The notes beneath the pieces are model-generated. The model ran no database searches, was not told where the DNA came from, and saw only the letters and a list, made by a program, of their open reading frames with translations. Source: JARRRL01 sp037380725 (GTDB taxonomy: Bacteria > Pseudomonadota > Gammaproteobacteria > Pseudomonadales > JANQJO01). From it: a stretch of DNA of 9,952 nt. Made by a program: the position numbers and the translations under genes. Shown in pieces: positions 1-6,799 of the stretch; within the stretch, counting starts at the first letter, position 1, and the number at the start of each line of letters is the position of its first letter. Location: assembly GCA_037380725.1 (NCBI GenBank), contig JARRRL010000062.1, positions 1-9,952 on the forward strand. Direction: 5' to 3'.

Positions 1-23
1 CGCCGCTTAGCTTGGCGTTAGGC
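1..23 (+). other. Integron attC site, 3' end (partial)
   Basis: The first bases have the layout of the right half of an integron cassette recombination site: an L'-like box (CTTAGCTTG) followed by the R' core box GTTAGGC at 17-23, which fits the consensus GTTRRRY. A cassette-like ORF starts only 6 bases later, the usual short leader. The left half lies outside the window. The site implies that the plus-strand genes to the right were captured as cassettes. This is a motif match to a short sequence and could be chance, but the spacing, the following ORF and two further half-sites support it. Confidence 0.6.
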
Positions 24-29
24 AAGAAA

Positions 30-433
30 ATGAAAGAAGCAATTCATAAACATCTGCCCGCGGAGCTAGATAGGTCCAGCAAATCGGACACTGTATTCAT
101 AATTTCGGGCGTAACGTTCAATCTTTTGGTGTTGTTTGTCAACTGGGTACAAGCTATCGGGCTGGGGCGATCGAAAGGAAATATAATATTTTCGGTCTTT
201 TTATCCTCGACGCCGCTGTTGTCACGGCTTCAGTACTTATGGCGCTCGTCAACAGTAAAAAGATGTGCGGCAGTATTCATGGCGCTCTCGAAAAGCTTTA
301 TAAAGATACTGAAGTGGCTGAGTACATGCCACAAGGCATTGGTGAACTAGGGAAGAAGCGATTCGTTTTGTCTATCATTGTCGTATTGGGTACTGGCTTT
401 CTTGCAGTTGTGATCCCACTACTGGCGATGTAG
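30..433 (+). pseudogene. Small three-helix membrane protein, frameshifted cassette gene
   Basis: I do not recognise a named family. The reading frame from ATG 30 runs through a hydrophobic helix (SDTVFIISGVTFNLLVLFVNW) and then loses sense. From about 168 a frame shifted by one base continues with a second helix (NIFGLFILDAAVVTASVLMA), a charged segment (KKMCGSIHGALEKLYKD) and a third helix (FVLSIIVVLGTGFLAVVIPL), ending at TAG 431-433. Adding one G to the GGGG run at 164-167 restores a single frame of about 134 residues, reading ..VQAIGLGAIERKYNIFG... The start lies 6 bases after the attC R' box, as in integron cassettes. It is either a real single-base deletion or a homopolymer sequencing error. 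An inner-membrane location is inferred from the helices; the function is unknown. Confidence 0.6.
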
Positions 434-652
434 AGATAATCCGATTTCTGGTGAAGAAATATACGAAATGTTTAGGTAGCCTCTTTGCCTTAGGCTTCCT
501 TCAGATCCATCATTGGCCCTACAACATCTGTATTCCCTGTTGGGCAGCATCGTAGGGTTTCTTCTGGCACCCTTGCCTTCGGCTACACTTTCCCTTCTCC
601 CAGGGCAGTGGCTGGACTTGAACCAGCTAGAACGGTGGCATGCTGGTCACAC
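434..652 (-). other. Structured non-coding stretch; possible group II intron 5' fragment
   Basis: No convincing gene is present. On the minus strand there is a perfect hairpin, stem GCTGG/CCAGC with loop TTCAAGT (611-627), a second potential stem pairing 517-522 with 552-557 (CCCTAC/GTAGGG), and a GTGTG sequence beginning at 652 that resembles the GUGYG 5' end of group II introns. A short minus-strand frame ATGATGGATCTGAAGGAAGCC.. (from 513) ends almost at once. The stretch sits between the frameshifted cassette gene and an attC-like half-site, and some group IIC introns target attC sites in the opposite orientation to the cassette genes. The intron reading is inference from short motifs. The distance from GTGTG to the short frame (about 140 bases) is too small for a complete domain I, so any intron would be a deleted remnant. 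Confidence 0.25.
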
Positions 653-659
653 GCTTTTC

Positions 660-710
660 CGTTGCGGCTTCGCCTCCACTGCAAAGCTGCGCGTGTTGGC
701 GACGTTATAA
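660..710 (+). other. attC-like right half
   Basis: A GC-rich, hairpin-prone segment (TTGCGGCTTCGCC.., GCAAAGCTGCGCG) leads into GACGTTATAA at 701-710. This resembles the right half of an attC site ending in an R'-type GTTA core, and the next small ORF starts 10 bases later. The last base departs from the strict GTTRRRY consensus, and no matching TTATAAC left box is seen within about 200 bases upstream. It is either a half-site left after a rearrangement or a chance resemblance. Confidence 0.35.
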
Positions 711-720
711 GTAATCAATA

Positions 721-994
721 ATGAAACGAATATTCGATAGATACGAACCAGATGAATGGACAACTGACGGAGCAATGATCCTGTCAGATGAGAGTGTTTT
801 AAAAATTAAAACTGTTCTTGCTAGAGGTCCTATTATCGTTCAGCATTGGTTCTATCGTGGGGCGAGCTGCCCAAGTGTTTTCGGCTTCGACGACTTCGAG
901 GAGTTTTAATGAAGTCTGTACACAAGAAAACGTAGTCACTGAAGGTAAGCTTCATGATACAGATGGTTGTATCCCGAAAAAAGGGGCCTATTAG
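721..994 (+). pseudogene. Conserved small hypothetical protein, frameshifted cassette gene
   Basis: The frame from ATG 721 encodes 62 residues (MKRIFDRYEPDEWTTDGAM.. to ..GFDDFEEF) and stops at TAA 907. Removing one T from the TTTT run at 904-907 lets it continue in the next frame as FNEVCTQENVVTEGKLHDTDGCIPKKGAY, ending at TAG 992-994, about 91 residues in all. The continuation is fluent, acidic and soluble, with a compact DTDGCIPKKGAY end, so the longer product is probably the ancestral one. There is no signal peptide or membrane helix and I do not know its function. Its TAG shares a base with the GTG start of the next gene, so the two would be translationally coupled when the frame is intact. 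A homopolymer sequencing error is an alternative to true decay. Confidence 0.6.
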
Positions 995-1398
995 TGAATA
1001 GTCAGCTGTTGATTCCGATGTTTGTCCATGTTTCTTGGGCGGGGCTTTTATACGTACTACTCACGATTATGAGAGCACCAAGCATATGGAATATTGGAGC
1101 TCGGGAAGATGGCACAAATCCTTGGGCTGAACTTGAGCCAAGAACGAGTGCAAATCTGTCCAATCAGTTTGAGTGGCCCCTATTTTTCTACATAGTCTGC
1201 ATTTTAGTATTGCTGAATGACCGAATTAGTGAAGAACCGTATATCTGGCTGGCTTGGACTTTTGTAATAGGTCGCATTCTGCACAGCTTTGTACAGATCC
1301 TTACGAGGAATATAAGATTGAGAGGGATCGTTTTTACAATCAATTTTGTAGCTGTATTTGGTATGTGGGCTGCCTTATTAGTAGACTATCTAGGATAG
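994..1398 (+). CDS. MAPEG-family integral membrane protein
   Basis: The product has about 134 residues and several hydrophobic helices: near the N terminus (LLIPMFVHVSWAGLLYVLLTI), a middle one (WPLFFYIVCILVLL), one at IWLAWTFVIGRILHSFV and a C-terminal one (IVFTINFVAVFGMWAALLV). The arrangement with a polar NQFEWPLFFY motif before the second helix matches the MAPEG superfamily, whose characterised members act in glutathione and eicosanoid metabolism. The substrate of bacterial members like this is unknown. The frame is open back to a TTG at 967, but GTG 994 is preferred. It has a purine-rich AAAAAAGGGG ribosome site about 8 bases upstream, overlaps the previous stop as TAGTG, and begins directly before the first helix. 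Confidence 0.75.
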   Translation: MNSQLLIPMFVHVSWAGLLYVLLTIMRAPSIWNIGAREDGTNPWAELEPRTSANLSNQFEWPLFFYIVCILVLLNDRISEEPYIWLAWTFVIGRILHSFVQILTRNIRLRGIVFTINFVAVFGMWAALLVDYLG

Positions 1399-1410
1399 TG
1401 CATATCAATC

Positions 1411-1450
1411 ACATAACCAGCAAATGCACCGTGGACCCAACTCAAACCGC
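1411..1450 (+). other. attC-like left half after the MAPEG gene
   Basis: ACATAAC at 1411-1417 is followed by CAGCAAATGC and CCGTGGACCC, an order that resembles the R''-L''-stem part of an attC site placed just after a cassette gene stop. The matching right box (GTTATGT) is not seen downstream, so the site would be cut. The rest of 1399-1689 holds no gene I can support, only the hairpin at 1458-1481 and the palindrome at 1631-1650. Confidence 0.35.
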
Positions 1451-1457
1451 GTTCGTC

Positions 1458-1481
1458 CAACTGAATGACTTCATTCAGTTG
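1458..1481. repeat. Perfect 11-bp inverted repeat (hairpin)
   Basis: CAACTGAATGA (1458-1468) and TCATTCAGTTG (1471-1481) are exact reverse complements separated by two bases, 60 bases after the MAPEG stop. No T-run follows on the plus strand, so it is not a classical intrinsic terminator. It could be an mRNA 3'-end stabilising hairpin or part of the disrupted recombination site. Confidence 0.55.
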
Positions 1482-1630
1482 CTGGACTATTGTATCAGGC
1501 CACTCGTTTTCTTGTTTTTAGCAAAATGCAGAGTGATTGAAATTGGGGCTGCCGTTTGTGGCGTGGCGGTTGCATCTTTCAGATGGAAATCGCCAACACA
1601 ACAGGGATTCATTGACTCCTGTCAGTGTGG

Positions 1631-1650
1631 ATTCCCGCTTGCGCGGGAAT
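1631..1650. repeat. ATTCCCGC..GCGGGAAT dispersed palindrome
   Basis: An 8-bp perfect stem (ATTCCCGC at 1631-1638, GCGGGAAT at 1643-1650) encloses TTGC and is followed by GACG. This is a short palindrome of a type widely dispersed in intergenic DNA of many Proteobacteria; its flanks translate to the familiar SSFPRKREST string in mis-called ORFs. It lies 40 bases beyond the stop of the large minus-strand ATPase gene and may act as a two-way transcript end between convergent transcription units. Confidence 0.7.
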
Positions 1651-1689
1651 GACGAATAAACCAAGAAGCTACCATCGCCTACCAACGCC

Positions 1690-4600
1690 CTACAACTCAT
1701 GCGCCTGGACCGCCCCACCCACTTGCTTCGCTTGCTCAACAACCCGCGCATGATGCGTAAACAAGATCACTTGCGTCTTCTCCGCCAACGTCGCCAACGC
1801 CTTCAAAGCGGCTTGTGAGCGAGCATCATCAAAGTCCACCAGGATATCATCGACAATAAAAGGCATCGGCTCCGACGATCCCATGTATTTTTCCAACGAC
1901 GCAAGTCGTAAAGCCAAGTACAGTTGGTCCCGTGTCCCTGAACTCATTCCTTCCACCGCCACACGCCCTCCCCCCGACCGTAGGCCAATAAGGACGGGCT
2001 CATCCCGTTCGTTGAAGTCGGCCAGAAGACCATCGAACGAGTCAAGCGTCAGTGCCGAGAAATGCTCGCTGGCGCGTTTGAGCAATGGCCCTTGGTTTTC
2101 CTGCCGGTAACGCTCAATCTGGTCGCGCAATATCTTGCCAGCCAATTTTGCCCGAATATAACGCTCGGCATCTGAACGAATACGGGCTACGGTGGCCTTG
2201 GCCTGGTCAGCAAGCGCTACCGCGCGATCACTGCCGTCCATCAGTTCGACTTCTTTTTCTTTACGGCCTTTTGCCTCGGCAAGCGCTGTACGCTTAGGTT
2301 CGAGTTCTTCCTCGATTTTAGTGATCAATTCTGCGATTCGTCCTGGCAAGCTATCCGGGTCAATGCGCTCCGCCTGGGCCTCCAATGCCGCAATCGTACT
2401 GCCCTCCCCGGCATCCAGAATCGCCTGCTCGATCGATTCACACTCGCCCTTGAGTCGCAGAAAATCAACGGAACGACGCTCCACTACCTCAAGTTCAGCA
2501 GGATTATCGCATTTTGCTTCCACGCATAACGCATCCAGGCGCTCTTTCATGGCCTGAATGGAAACGTTCGAGTCCTGAATTTCCTGCTGGGCCTGTTGGA
2601 TTTGCTCTTCAATCTGCTGACGCTTGGTCTGTCGTGATCGGTTTTCCGAGAGCAGCGCGTTGAGGCGAATGACCGCATCATCGGCGGATAGTGTGGCCAG
2701 CTCGGGGGCAAGACTGTTTACCAGGGTCGCCACTTGGGCTCGGAACAGAGTTTCTTCATTATGAATGGCGGCGATGCGTATACGCAGTTTTTCCACTTCA
2801 CCCAATTTTGAAAACAGGGTTCTGAGGTTTTCAAAATAATCATCAAGCTCGGCGGGCGAGGCCTCGCTGCGCAGACCAACACGCTGCATCTGCTCCGCCC
2901 ACTGCAACTGCCACGCTTGATGCGCCGCCGTTGCCAAAGCATGCTCTTTCTTTAATGCCGCAATGTCCGATTCCCAAACCTTTACTTGCTGATTCAAAGT
3001 ATCCCGCTTACGATGGGCTTCATCGAGCTGATGGACCAAGGCCTCGCATTCCAGAAGCACGTGTTCAAGATCCTGCGGCGTTGAAAGCGAATTTCCCATC
3101 GTTTTTTGTACGGTTTTTTGCGCTGTATTTTCCAGTACGCCCCGTTCGTCATTCAGCCTTTGGATATGCGTGCGGCGATCCAATTCAAGCTCAGTCACTT
3201 TTTGGCTAAGAACGTTGCGTTGCCCCACCTGATCCCGCAGTTTTTCATAGGTATCCTGCCACACACGCATTTCCGGCGGCGTGCGAGGGGTAATGTGAGA
3301 CTGCGCCCACAGTGCTTGCCAATCCGAATCCAATTGCGTTTTTTCCGCGTTTATTACGTCAAGCTGCTCATCAAGCTGCTGCGCTTGCTGTTGACTGCTT
3401 GCCTGTCGAGCTTGCAGGCTTGCCAGTTTATGCACCCGGTCAGCTTCACGACGCAGTCGATCGGACACATCGTCTGCGTCGGTGAGACGATGTTCGAAGG
3501 TATCCGGCAGCACGCCGTCAGCCTGGCGCGCAATCCTCTCCTCTGATACGTCCTCCCCCATCACCCATTGGCGACGCAGCAACTGCCAAACCGCATCCCG
3601 TTCGGCGCGCGCCTGAAGAAGCGCCGTTTCTGTTGGCACATCCCCAACACGACCGATTTCGTCCAGTGCCTGTGAAAACTCCTGTAACTCATCAATTATC
3701 GCGTCTTTTTTCTCTTCAAGTCGCTGTGTGCGTTTTAAGAGTTCCGCGTAGCGCACTTCAAATTGATGAATGCTCTCCCGGCTTGGCAACGCCAAGGTCG
3801 CCACGTCTTCCAACGCACCGTCCCAGAGCGTGAGTCGCGCGAGATCCTCCACGCACGTTACCTGAAGACTGGCCAGCTGACGCTGCGTGGTTTGGATTAA
3901 TGCATCCAAGTCTCCTTGTTTTCGAGCCGCGAGTATCGCTCGGTGCAGTGCATCCGTTGGGCCCGATTCGGCAATGTCGTCACGTTCCGCGCGGGCTGTC
4001 TTCAAGCGCTGCTCGGTTTCACGCAGACTCGATTCGGCTTGTTCTACGCGGGCCTTCAGCACCGCCGCTTGGCTACCCAAATCGGTAATGGCTTGTCGTC
4101 TGGCCAAAACCGGGCGCAGTTGCTCAACAGCCTGAAACTCAGCATCACGCTCAAGCGTGGATTTACCATCAGGCACGGATTTACCATCAGGCGTGGATTT
4201 ACCATCAGGCGCGGATTTACCATCAGGCGTAAGCGCAAGATCGGGACGATGCGTTTTGAGTATGGACACTGCGTCCGCCACGAATTGCTGCGTTTCTGCT
4301 TCAAGCTGCGGTCTGTCTTGCTGTGCTTTTCGATAAGCACCGAGACGCGCATGAAGCGCTGCAATATTCTCTGCCTGTTCCAGTACCGCCGGGTGGATGG
4401 ATAAGCCTTCCCGTTGCTGTTGATACCCCTCAAGGCGCGGGGTTGCCTTAGCCACGATGGTTTGAGCGGTTTCCAATGCATTAATTGCTTTTCGACGTCG
4501 TTCGGAAAAATCCTCATGCAGGACGACTACCTCGCCAAGCCCTTCTCGCTCCTGAATCAACTCGCGACGTCGGGAAAGCTTCGGCAAAACGCGCTGAATA

Positions 4601-5310
4601 CGTTGCAAACGATTGACCTCAGTCCGGCACACGGTGAGTTCAGCCTGGATTTTCTGCAGGTCGTCCGTGGCGCCACGCCAGGCGCGACGATGTTGATCCC
4701 ATTCTCTGGCGGAAAGCGAGCACTTTTTGATTTCCGCTTTCAGGTCTAAGTGCGTTCGTATGGCGGCGTTAATCAGGGGTTTTGAACCGCTGGGAAGAAA
4801 AAGAATTTTCGCCGACTCATCCAGTTCATTCAGCACAGCGTGTAGCGCGTGACTGCCCAGCGCCGCAGAAAACAGCGCCTGCCCGACTTCGCCTTTTTGC
4901 TCAAGAATCTCATTGCCGCCTTGGACCAAGGCCTGATGATCAATGCCAAAAAGCGATGCGAACAGTTCGGGCGTCACCCCATGGAGAAAAGGCGCAAGCG
5001 CTTTTTCATCCATTGCCTTACCTTCTGAACTTAATACGGTATTTTTCCGGCCTTTTCGTCGGACAAACACCAACTCACGATGATCGGCAGTTTCCAAATG
5101 GCCGCCAATGCGAAGCTTGTCATTTGAATGAATGAAATTATCGAGCGTGCGCTCATCGATGCCATACAGCAGTGCTTTTAAACCGCGTAAGGCCGAACTT
5201 TTTCCGGCCTCGTTGGGCCCATAGACAATGTGAAGCCCCGGTGCCTCGAAGGTCAGCGCTCGCTCGGTAAAAGGCCCGAAGGCGGTGAGATAAAGTGTTC
5301 GAATCTTCAT
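1690..5310 (-). CDS. yhaN: YhaN-like SMC/Rad50-type AAA ATPase
   Basis: The 1206-residue protein has split ATPase halves joined by long coiled coils, as in Rad50/SbcC and YhaN proteins that act on DNA ends. The N-terminal half carries Walker A GPNEAGKS (31-38). Residues of roughly 170-1040 are heptad-rich, Q/E/R/L-rich coiled coil. The C-terminal half has an ABC-type signature SSGTRDQ (about 1123-1129), Walker B PFIVDD (1150-1155) and an H-loop FTHH (1184-1187). The length suits YhaN. No CxxC zinc hook is evident; CVEAKC is the nearest cysteine pair. Start ATG 5310 gives the usual MKIRTLYLTAFGPF opening, with only a weak ribosome site (ACGGAAA). YhaN-type ATPases normally follow a metallophosphoesterase (YhaO/SbcD-like) gene; none lies upstream here, where an IS6 relic is found instead. 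The ATPase motifs look intact. A role in DNA repair or defence is family knowledge plus inference. Confidence 0.9.
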   Translation of the reverse strand: MKIRTLYLTAFGPFTERALTFEAPGLHIVYGPNEAGKSSALRGLKALLYGIDERTLDNFIHSNDKLRIGGHLETADHRELVFVRRKGRKNTVLSSEGKAMDEKALAPFLHGVTPELFASLFGIDHQALVQGGNEILEQKGEVGQALFSAALGSHALHAVLNELDESAKILFLPSGSKPLINAAIRTHLDLKAEIKKCSLSAREWDQHRRAWRGATDDLQKIQAELTVCRTEVNRLQRIQRVLPKLSRRRELIQEREGLGEVVVLHEDFSERRRKAINALETAQTIVAKATPRLEGYQQQREGLSIHPAVLEQAENIAALHARLGAYRKAQQDRPQLEAETQQFVADAVSILKTHRPDLALTPDGKSAPDGKSTPDGKSVPDGKSTLERDAEFQAVEQLRPVLARRQAITDLGSQAAVLKARVEQAESSLRETEQRLKTARAERDDIAESGPTDALHRAILAARKQGDLDALIQTTQRQLASLQVTCVEDLARLTLWDGALEDVATLALPSRESIHQFEVRYAELLKRTQRLEEKKDAIIDELQEFSQALDEIGRVGDVPTETALLQARAERDAVWQLLRRQWVMGEDVSEERIARQADGVLPDTFEHRLTDADDVSDRLRREADRVHKLASLQARQASSQQQAQQLDEQLDVINAEKTQLDSDWQALWAQSHITPRTPPEMRVWQDTYEKLRDQVGQRNVLSQKVTELELDRRTHIQRLNDERGVLENTAQKTVQKTMGNSLSTPQDLEHVLLECEALVHQLDEAHRKRDTLNQQVKVWESDIAALKKEHALATAAHQAWQLQWAEQMQRVGLRSEASPAELDDYFENLRTLFSKLGEVEKLRIRIAAIHNEETLFRAQVATLVNSLAPELATLSADDAVIRLNALLSENRSRQTKRQQIEEQIQQAQQEIQDSNVSIQAMKERLDALCVEAKCDNPAELEVVERRSVDFLRLKGECESIEQAILDAGEGSTIAALEAQAERIDPDSLPGRIAELITKIEEELEPKRTALAEAKGRKEKEVELMDGSDRAVALADQAKATVARIRSDAERYIRAKLAGKILRDQIERYRQENQGPLLKRASEHFSALTLDSFDGLLADFNERDEPVLIGLRSGGGRVAVEGMSSGTRDQLYLALRLASLEKYMGSSEPMPFIVDDILVDFDDARSQAALKALATLAEKTQVILFTHHARVVEQAKQVGGAVQAHEL
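4157..4228 (-). repeat. 18-bp x 4 in-frame tandem repeat inside the YhaN-like gene
   Basis: Four consecutive 18-bp units (consensus GYGGATTTACCATCAGGC on the plus strand) differ only at their first two bases. On the coding strand they give repeated PDGKS-x hexapeptides at about residues 360-385, at the edge of the first long coiled-coil region. The unit is a multiple of three, so copy change would alter linker length without breaking the frame. The near identity of the units points to recent slippage expansion. Confidence 0.9.
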
Positions 5311-5334
5311 TGACTGTTTTCCGTACCAAAAACG

Positions 5335-5347
5335 ATCATATTATGAT
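5335..5347. promoter_or_regulatory. AT-rich palindrome upstream of the YhaN-like gene
   Basis: ATCATA and TATGAT are perfect inverted arms around a single T, 25-37 bases upstream of the minus-strand ATG at 5310. On the minus strand the same bases contain CATAAT, a possible -10 box, but no good -35 box is seen. It may be a promoter with an overlapping operator; the evidence is positional only. Confidence 0.25.
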
Positions 5348-5423
5348 GACTAAAGGGAAGAAGCCCCTCCCCCTGAGAGCGCTCCGAACGTTGAGCCTTG
5401 CGTAAAATTGAAGGCTACATGGT

Positions 5424-5510
5424 ATGGTCATCCATCGTCCTGTTAAAGAGAAAATGCGTCAGGCTCAGGGGTTTAAACATTTTCATTCAGCTCACAATGC
5501 GATTTTGGAT
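5424..5510 (+). pseudogene. IS6-family transposase, C-terminal relic
   Basis: The plus-strand frame from 5424 reads ..IHRPVKEKMRQAQGFKHF then HSAHNAIL. This resembles the region after the catalytic glutamate of IS6-family transposases, where QDHR.. is followed by a GFK-x-F-x-SA motif and a C-terminal tail. The DDE catalytic part, the rest of the tail and both terminal repeats are missing, and the similarity fades after about 5507. The 16 bases at 5445-5460 are identical, in inverse orientation, to 9579-9594 in the other IS6 remnant. The relic lies between the YhaN-like gene and the AlbA_2 gene, where a partner nuclease or an hsdR gene might be expected. The family call rests on remembered motif resemblance. 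Confidence 0.5.
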
Positions 5511-5552
5511 AGCACACTCACGCTGGCGACGTTACTCATTTCTCATCCTTGG

Positions 5553-6773
5553 CTAACGATATAAAACAGTTTTTAGATGATCATCGGTTAACTCAAACAC
5601 TGGCTCCTTACCTGTGAGCGCTTTGGTGAGCGGAACAATTTTTGTTCTTACCCCCATTCCGCGATAATCGACATAGCCATAATCACGTAAAACTTCCATG
5701 ATAATGGTGTTCCTCGGCGAACGCTGCCCAACCTTCATTTTTTCTACCGTCATCGAGTTTGGTAAAGTCCCTGGACTCATAACTTCAAGGCGATTTGAGT
5801 AGCCAGAAACTTCAATTTCAACAAATCGCGTCCAATCACGGTGCGCCAACGCATTGATCAATACTTCCCTCACTGCCTCAATCGGATAAAACCATTGCGT
5901 TTCTCGTCTTAGCCCTTCGTTCACCTCACCGGATTCCTGAGAGATAAAGGGTGTCATCGCCTCCATGAAGCGCTCAATAATTCCGCCATCAACCAAGCGC
6001 TTATCGCCATTCTCCACATCCCAGCGACCAACCATAGGACCATCAATAATATCACCCAGCGCCGCTTGGTATTCTTTATCGTCGCCCTTAAACGCCATCA
6101 CTCTTAAACCCGCTTGTTTTAAATATCGGCGGGGACTTTTACCAAATAACACAAGCCCAGCGATGGTGCAGCAAATGCTGCCTGCCGCTTCTGTTAAAAA
6201 GCCAAGCCCAAGCAATCGAGCCTGCCATTCTTGGGGAGTATCGGGCACTTCAGGATCATGCAGGATGTCTTTGATGTAATTCATCAGCCGCGCATCATCC
6301 AAACAGCTCATGTCTGTACGCGGAACAGGCATAACTTCTGTATGCAGCATGCCACCCAGTGCAAACAGCCGCATTTGCTGCTCTCTCGTGGCTAGCCTGG
6401 ACGTCGTTCCTATGCGAATATAAATCTCTTCTCTTCCTCCGTGGCGAACGACATAAGGCTTTGAGATGCCAATAGGAAAGCTCACAACCGCAACCACTTT
6501 GTCATCCCCCAGCTTTACTTCTTCGTAAAAGGGTAGAATCATCGGGTGAATTTTATTTTGACAAACATTCATCACCCACTCTTCACGATCGCTCCTTTGA
6601 ACACCGCTGATCACTCCGTCATCTTCGACGCCAAGCAGTATCCTTCCGCCTTGAAAGTTGGCCATAGCCACTACTTCTTTTGCCAGTTGCTCTGGGCGAA
6701 TATCATCCCGATTAAACTCAACACCTGAGTTTTCACCATTAGCAATGACTTCTAATAATTCTGTCTTTAACAT
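5553..6773 (-). CDS. AlbA_2 / GHKL-type ATP-binding protein (RecG-like putative regulator family)
   Basis: The 406-residue protein begins with an AlbA_2 (Schlafen-related, putative nucleic-acid-binding) domain, about residues 13-115: GENSGVEF, a conserved ANFQGGRILLGVEDDG strand-turn and a YIRIGTTS motif. The C-terminal part has a divergent GHKL/HATPase_c_4 fold, with N307 and H311 in EVLINALAHRDW, then SPGTLP and RSPRN. ATG 6773 is chosen over the upstream TTG 6803 because GGGGGAG sits 4 bases before it and the domain begins right after. The gap to the upstream TrlF-like stop is 26 bases, so the two are co-transcribed. Family members occur as accessory genes in type I restriction loci and other defence islands. 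The biochemical role is poorly known: DNA or RNA binding with ATP-dependent switching is inferred. The gene looks intact. Confidence 0.88.
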   Translation of the reverse strand: MLKTELLEVIANGENSGVEFNRDDIRPEQLAKEVVAMANFQGGRILLGVEDDGVISGVQRSDREEWVMNVCQNKIHPMILPFYEEVKLGDDKVVAVVSFPIGISKPYVVRHGGREEIYIRIGTTSRLATREQQMRLFALGGMLHTEVMPVPRTDMSCLDDARLMNYIKDILHDPEVPDTPQEWQARLLGLGFLTEAAGSICCTIAGLVLFGKSPRRYLKQAGLRVMAFKGDDKEYQAALGDIIDGPMVGRWDVENGDKRLVDGGIIERFMEAMTPFISQESGEVNEGLRRETQWFYPIEAVREVLINALAHRDWTRFVEIEVSGYSNRLEVMSPGTLPNSMTVEKMKVGQRSPRNTIIMEVLRDYGYVDYRGMGVRTKIVPLTKALTGKEPVFELTDDHLKTVLYR

Positions 6774-6799
6774 GTTTCTCCCCCAAGGCGAAAAAACGC

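Noticed and set aside
575..690. Possible tRNA gene on the minus strand (T-arm, a GCGTG/CATGC anticodon-like stem and a near-match acceptor)
   Set aside because: The anticodon loop lacks U33, no proper D-arm can be formed, the variable region is odd and there is no CCA. Only the T-arm-like hairpin is convincing.
513..710. 65-codon plus-strand open frame between the cassettes
   Set aside because: Composition is not protein-like, it has no ribosome site, and it overlaps the structured segment and the attC-like half.
160..910. Programmed ribosomal frameshifting in the two cassette genes
   Set aside because: No slippery heptamer with a downstream structure is evident; single-base homopolymer changes explain both cases more simply.
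1254..1652. 132-codon plus-strand frame overlapping the MAPEG gene
   Set aside because: It is the shifted frame of the MAPEG gene running on into non-coding DNA, cysteine-rich and without family features.
1518..1751. 77-codon minus-strand frame containing SSFPRKREST
   Set aside because: This string is the translation of the dispersed ATTCCCGC palindrome, and the frame overlaps the 3' end of the YhaN-like gene.
4157..4228. CRISPR-like direct repeats
   Set aside because: The units are 18 bp, contiguous without spacers and in frame within a coding sequence: a simple tandem repeat.
1883..5135. Numerous open frames antisense to the YhaN-like gene
   Set aside because: They are shadows of a long gene with strong codon structure; none has a recognisable domain or a ribosome site.
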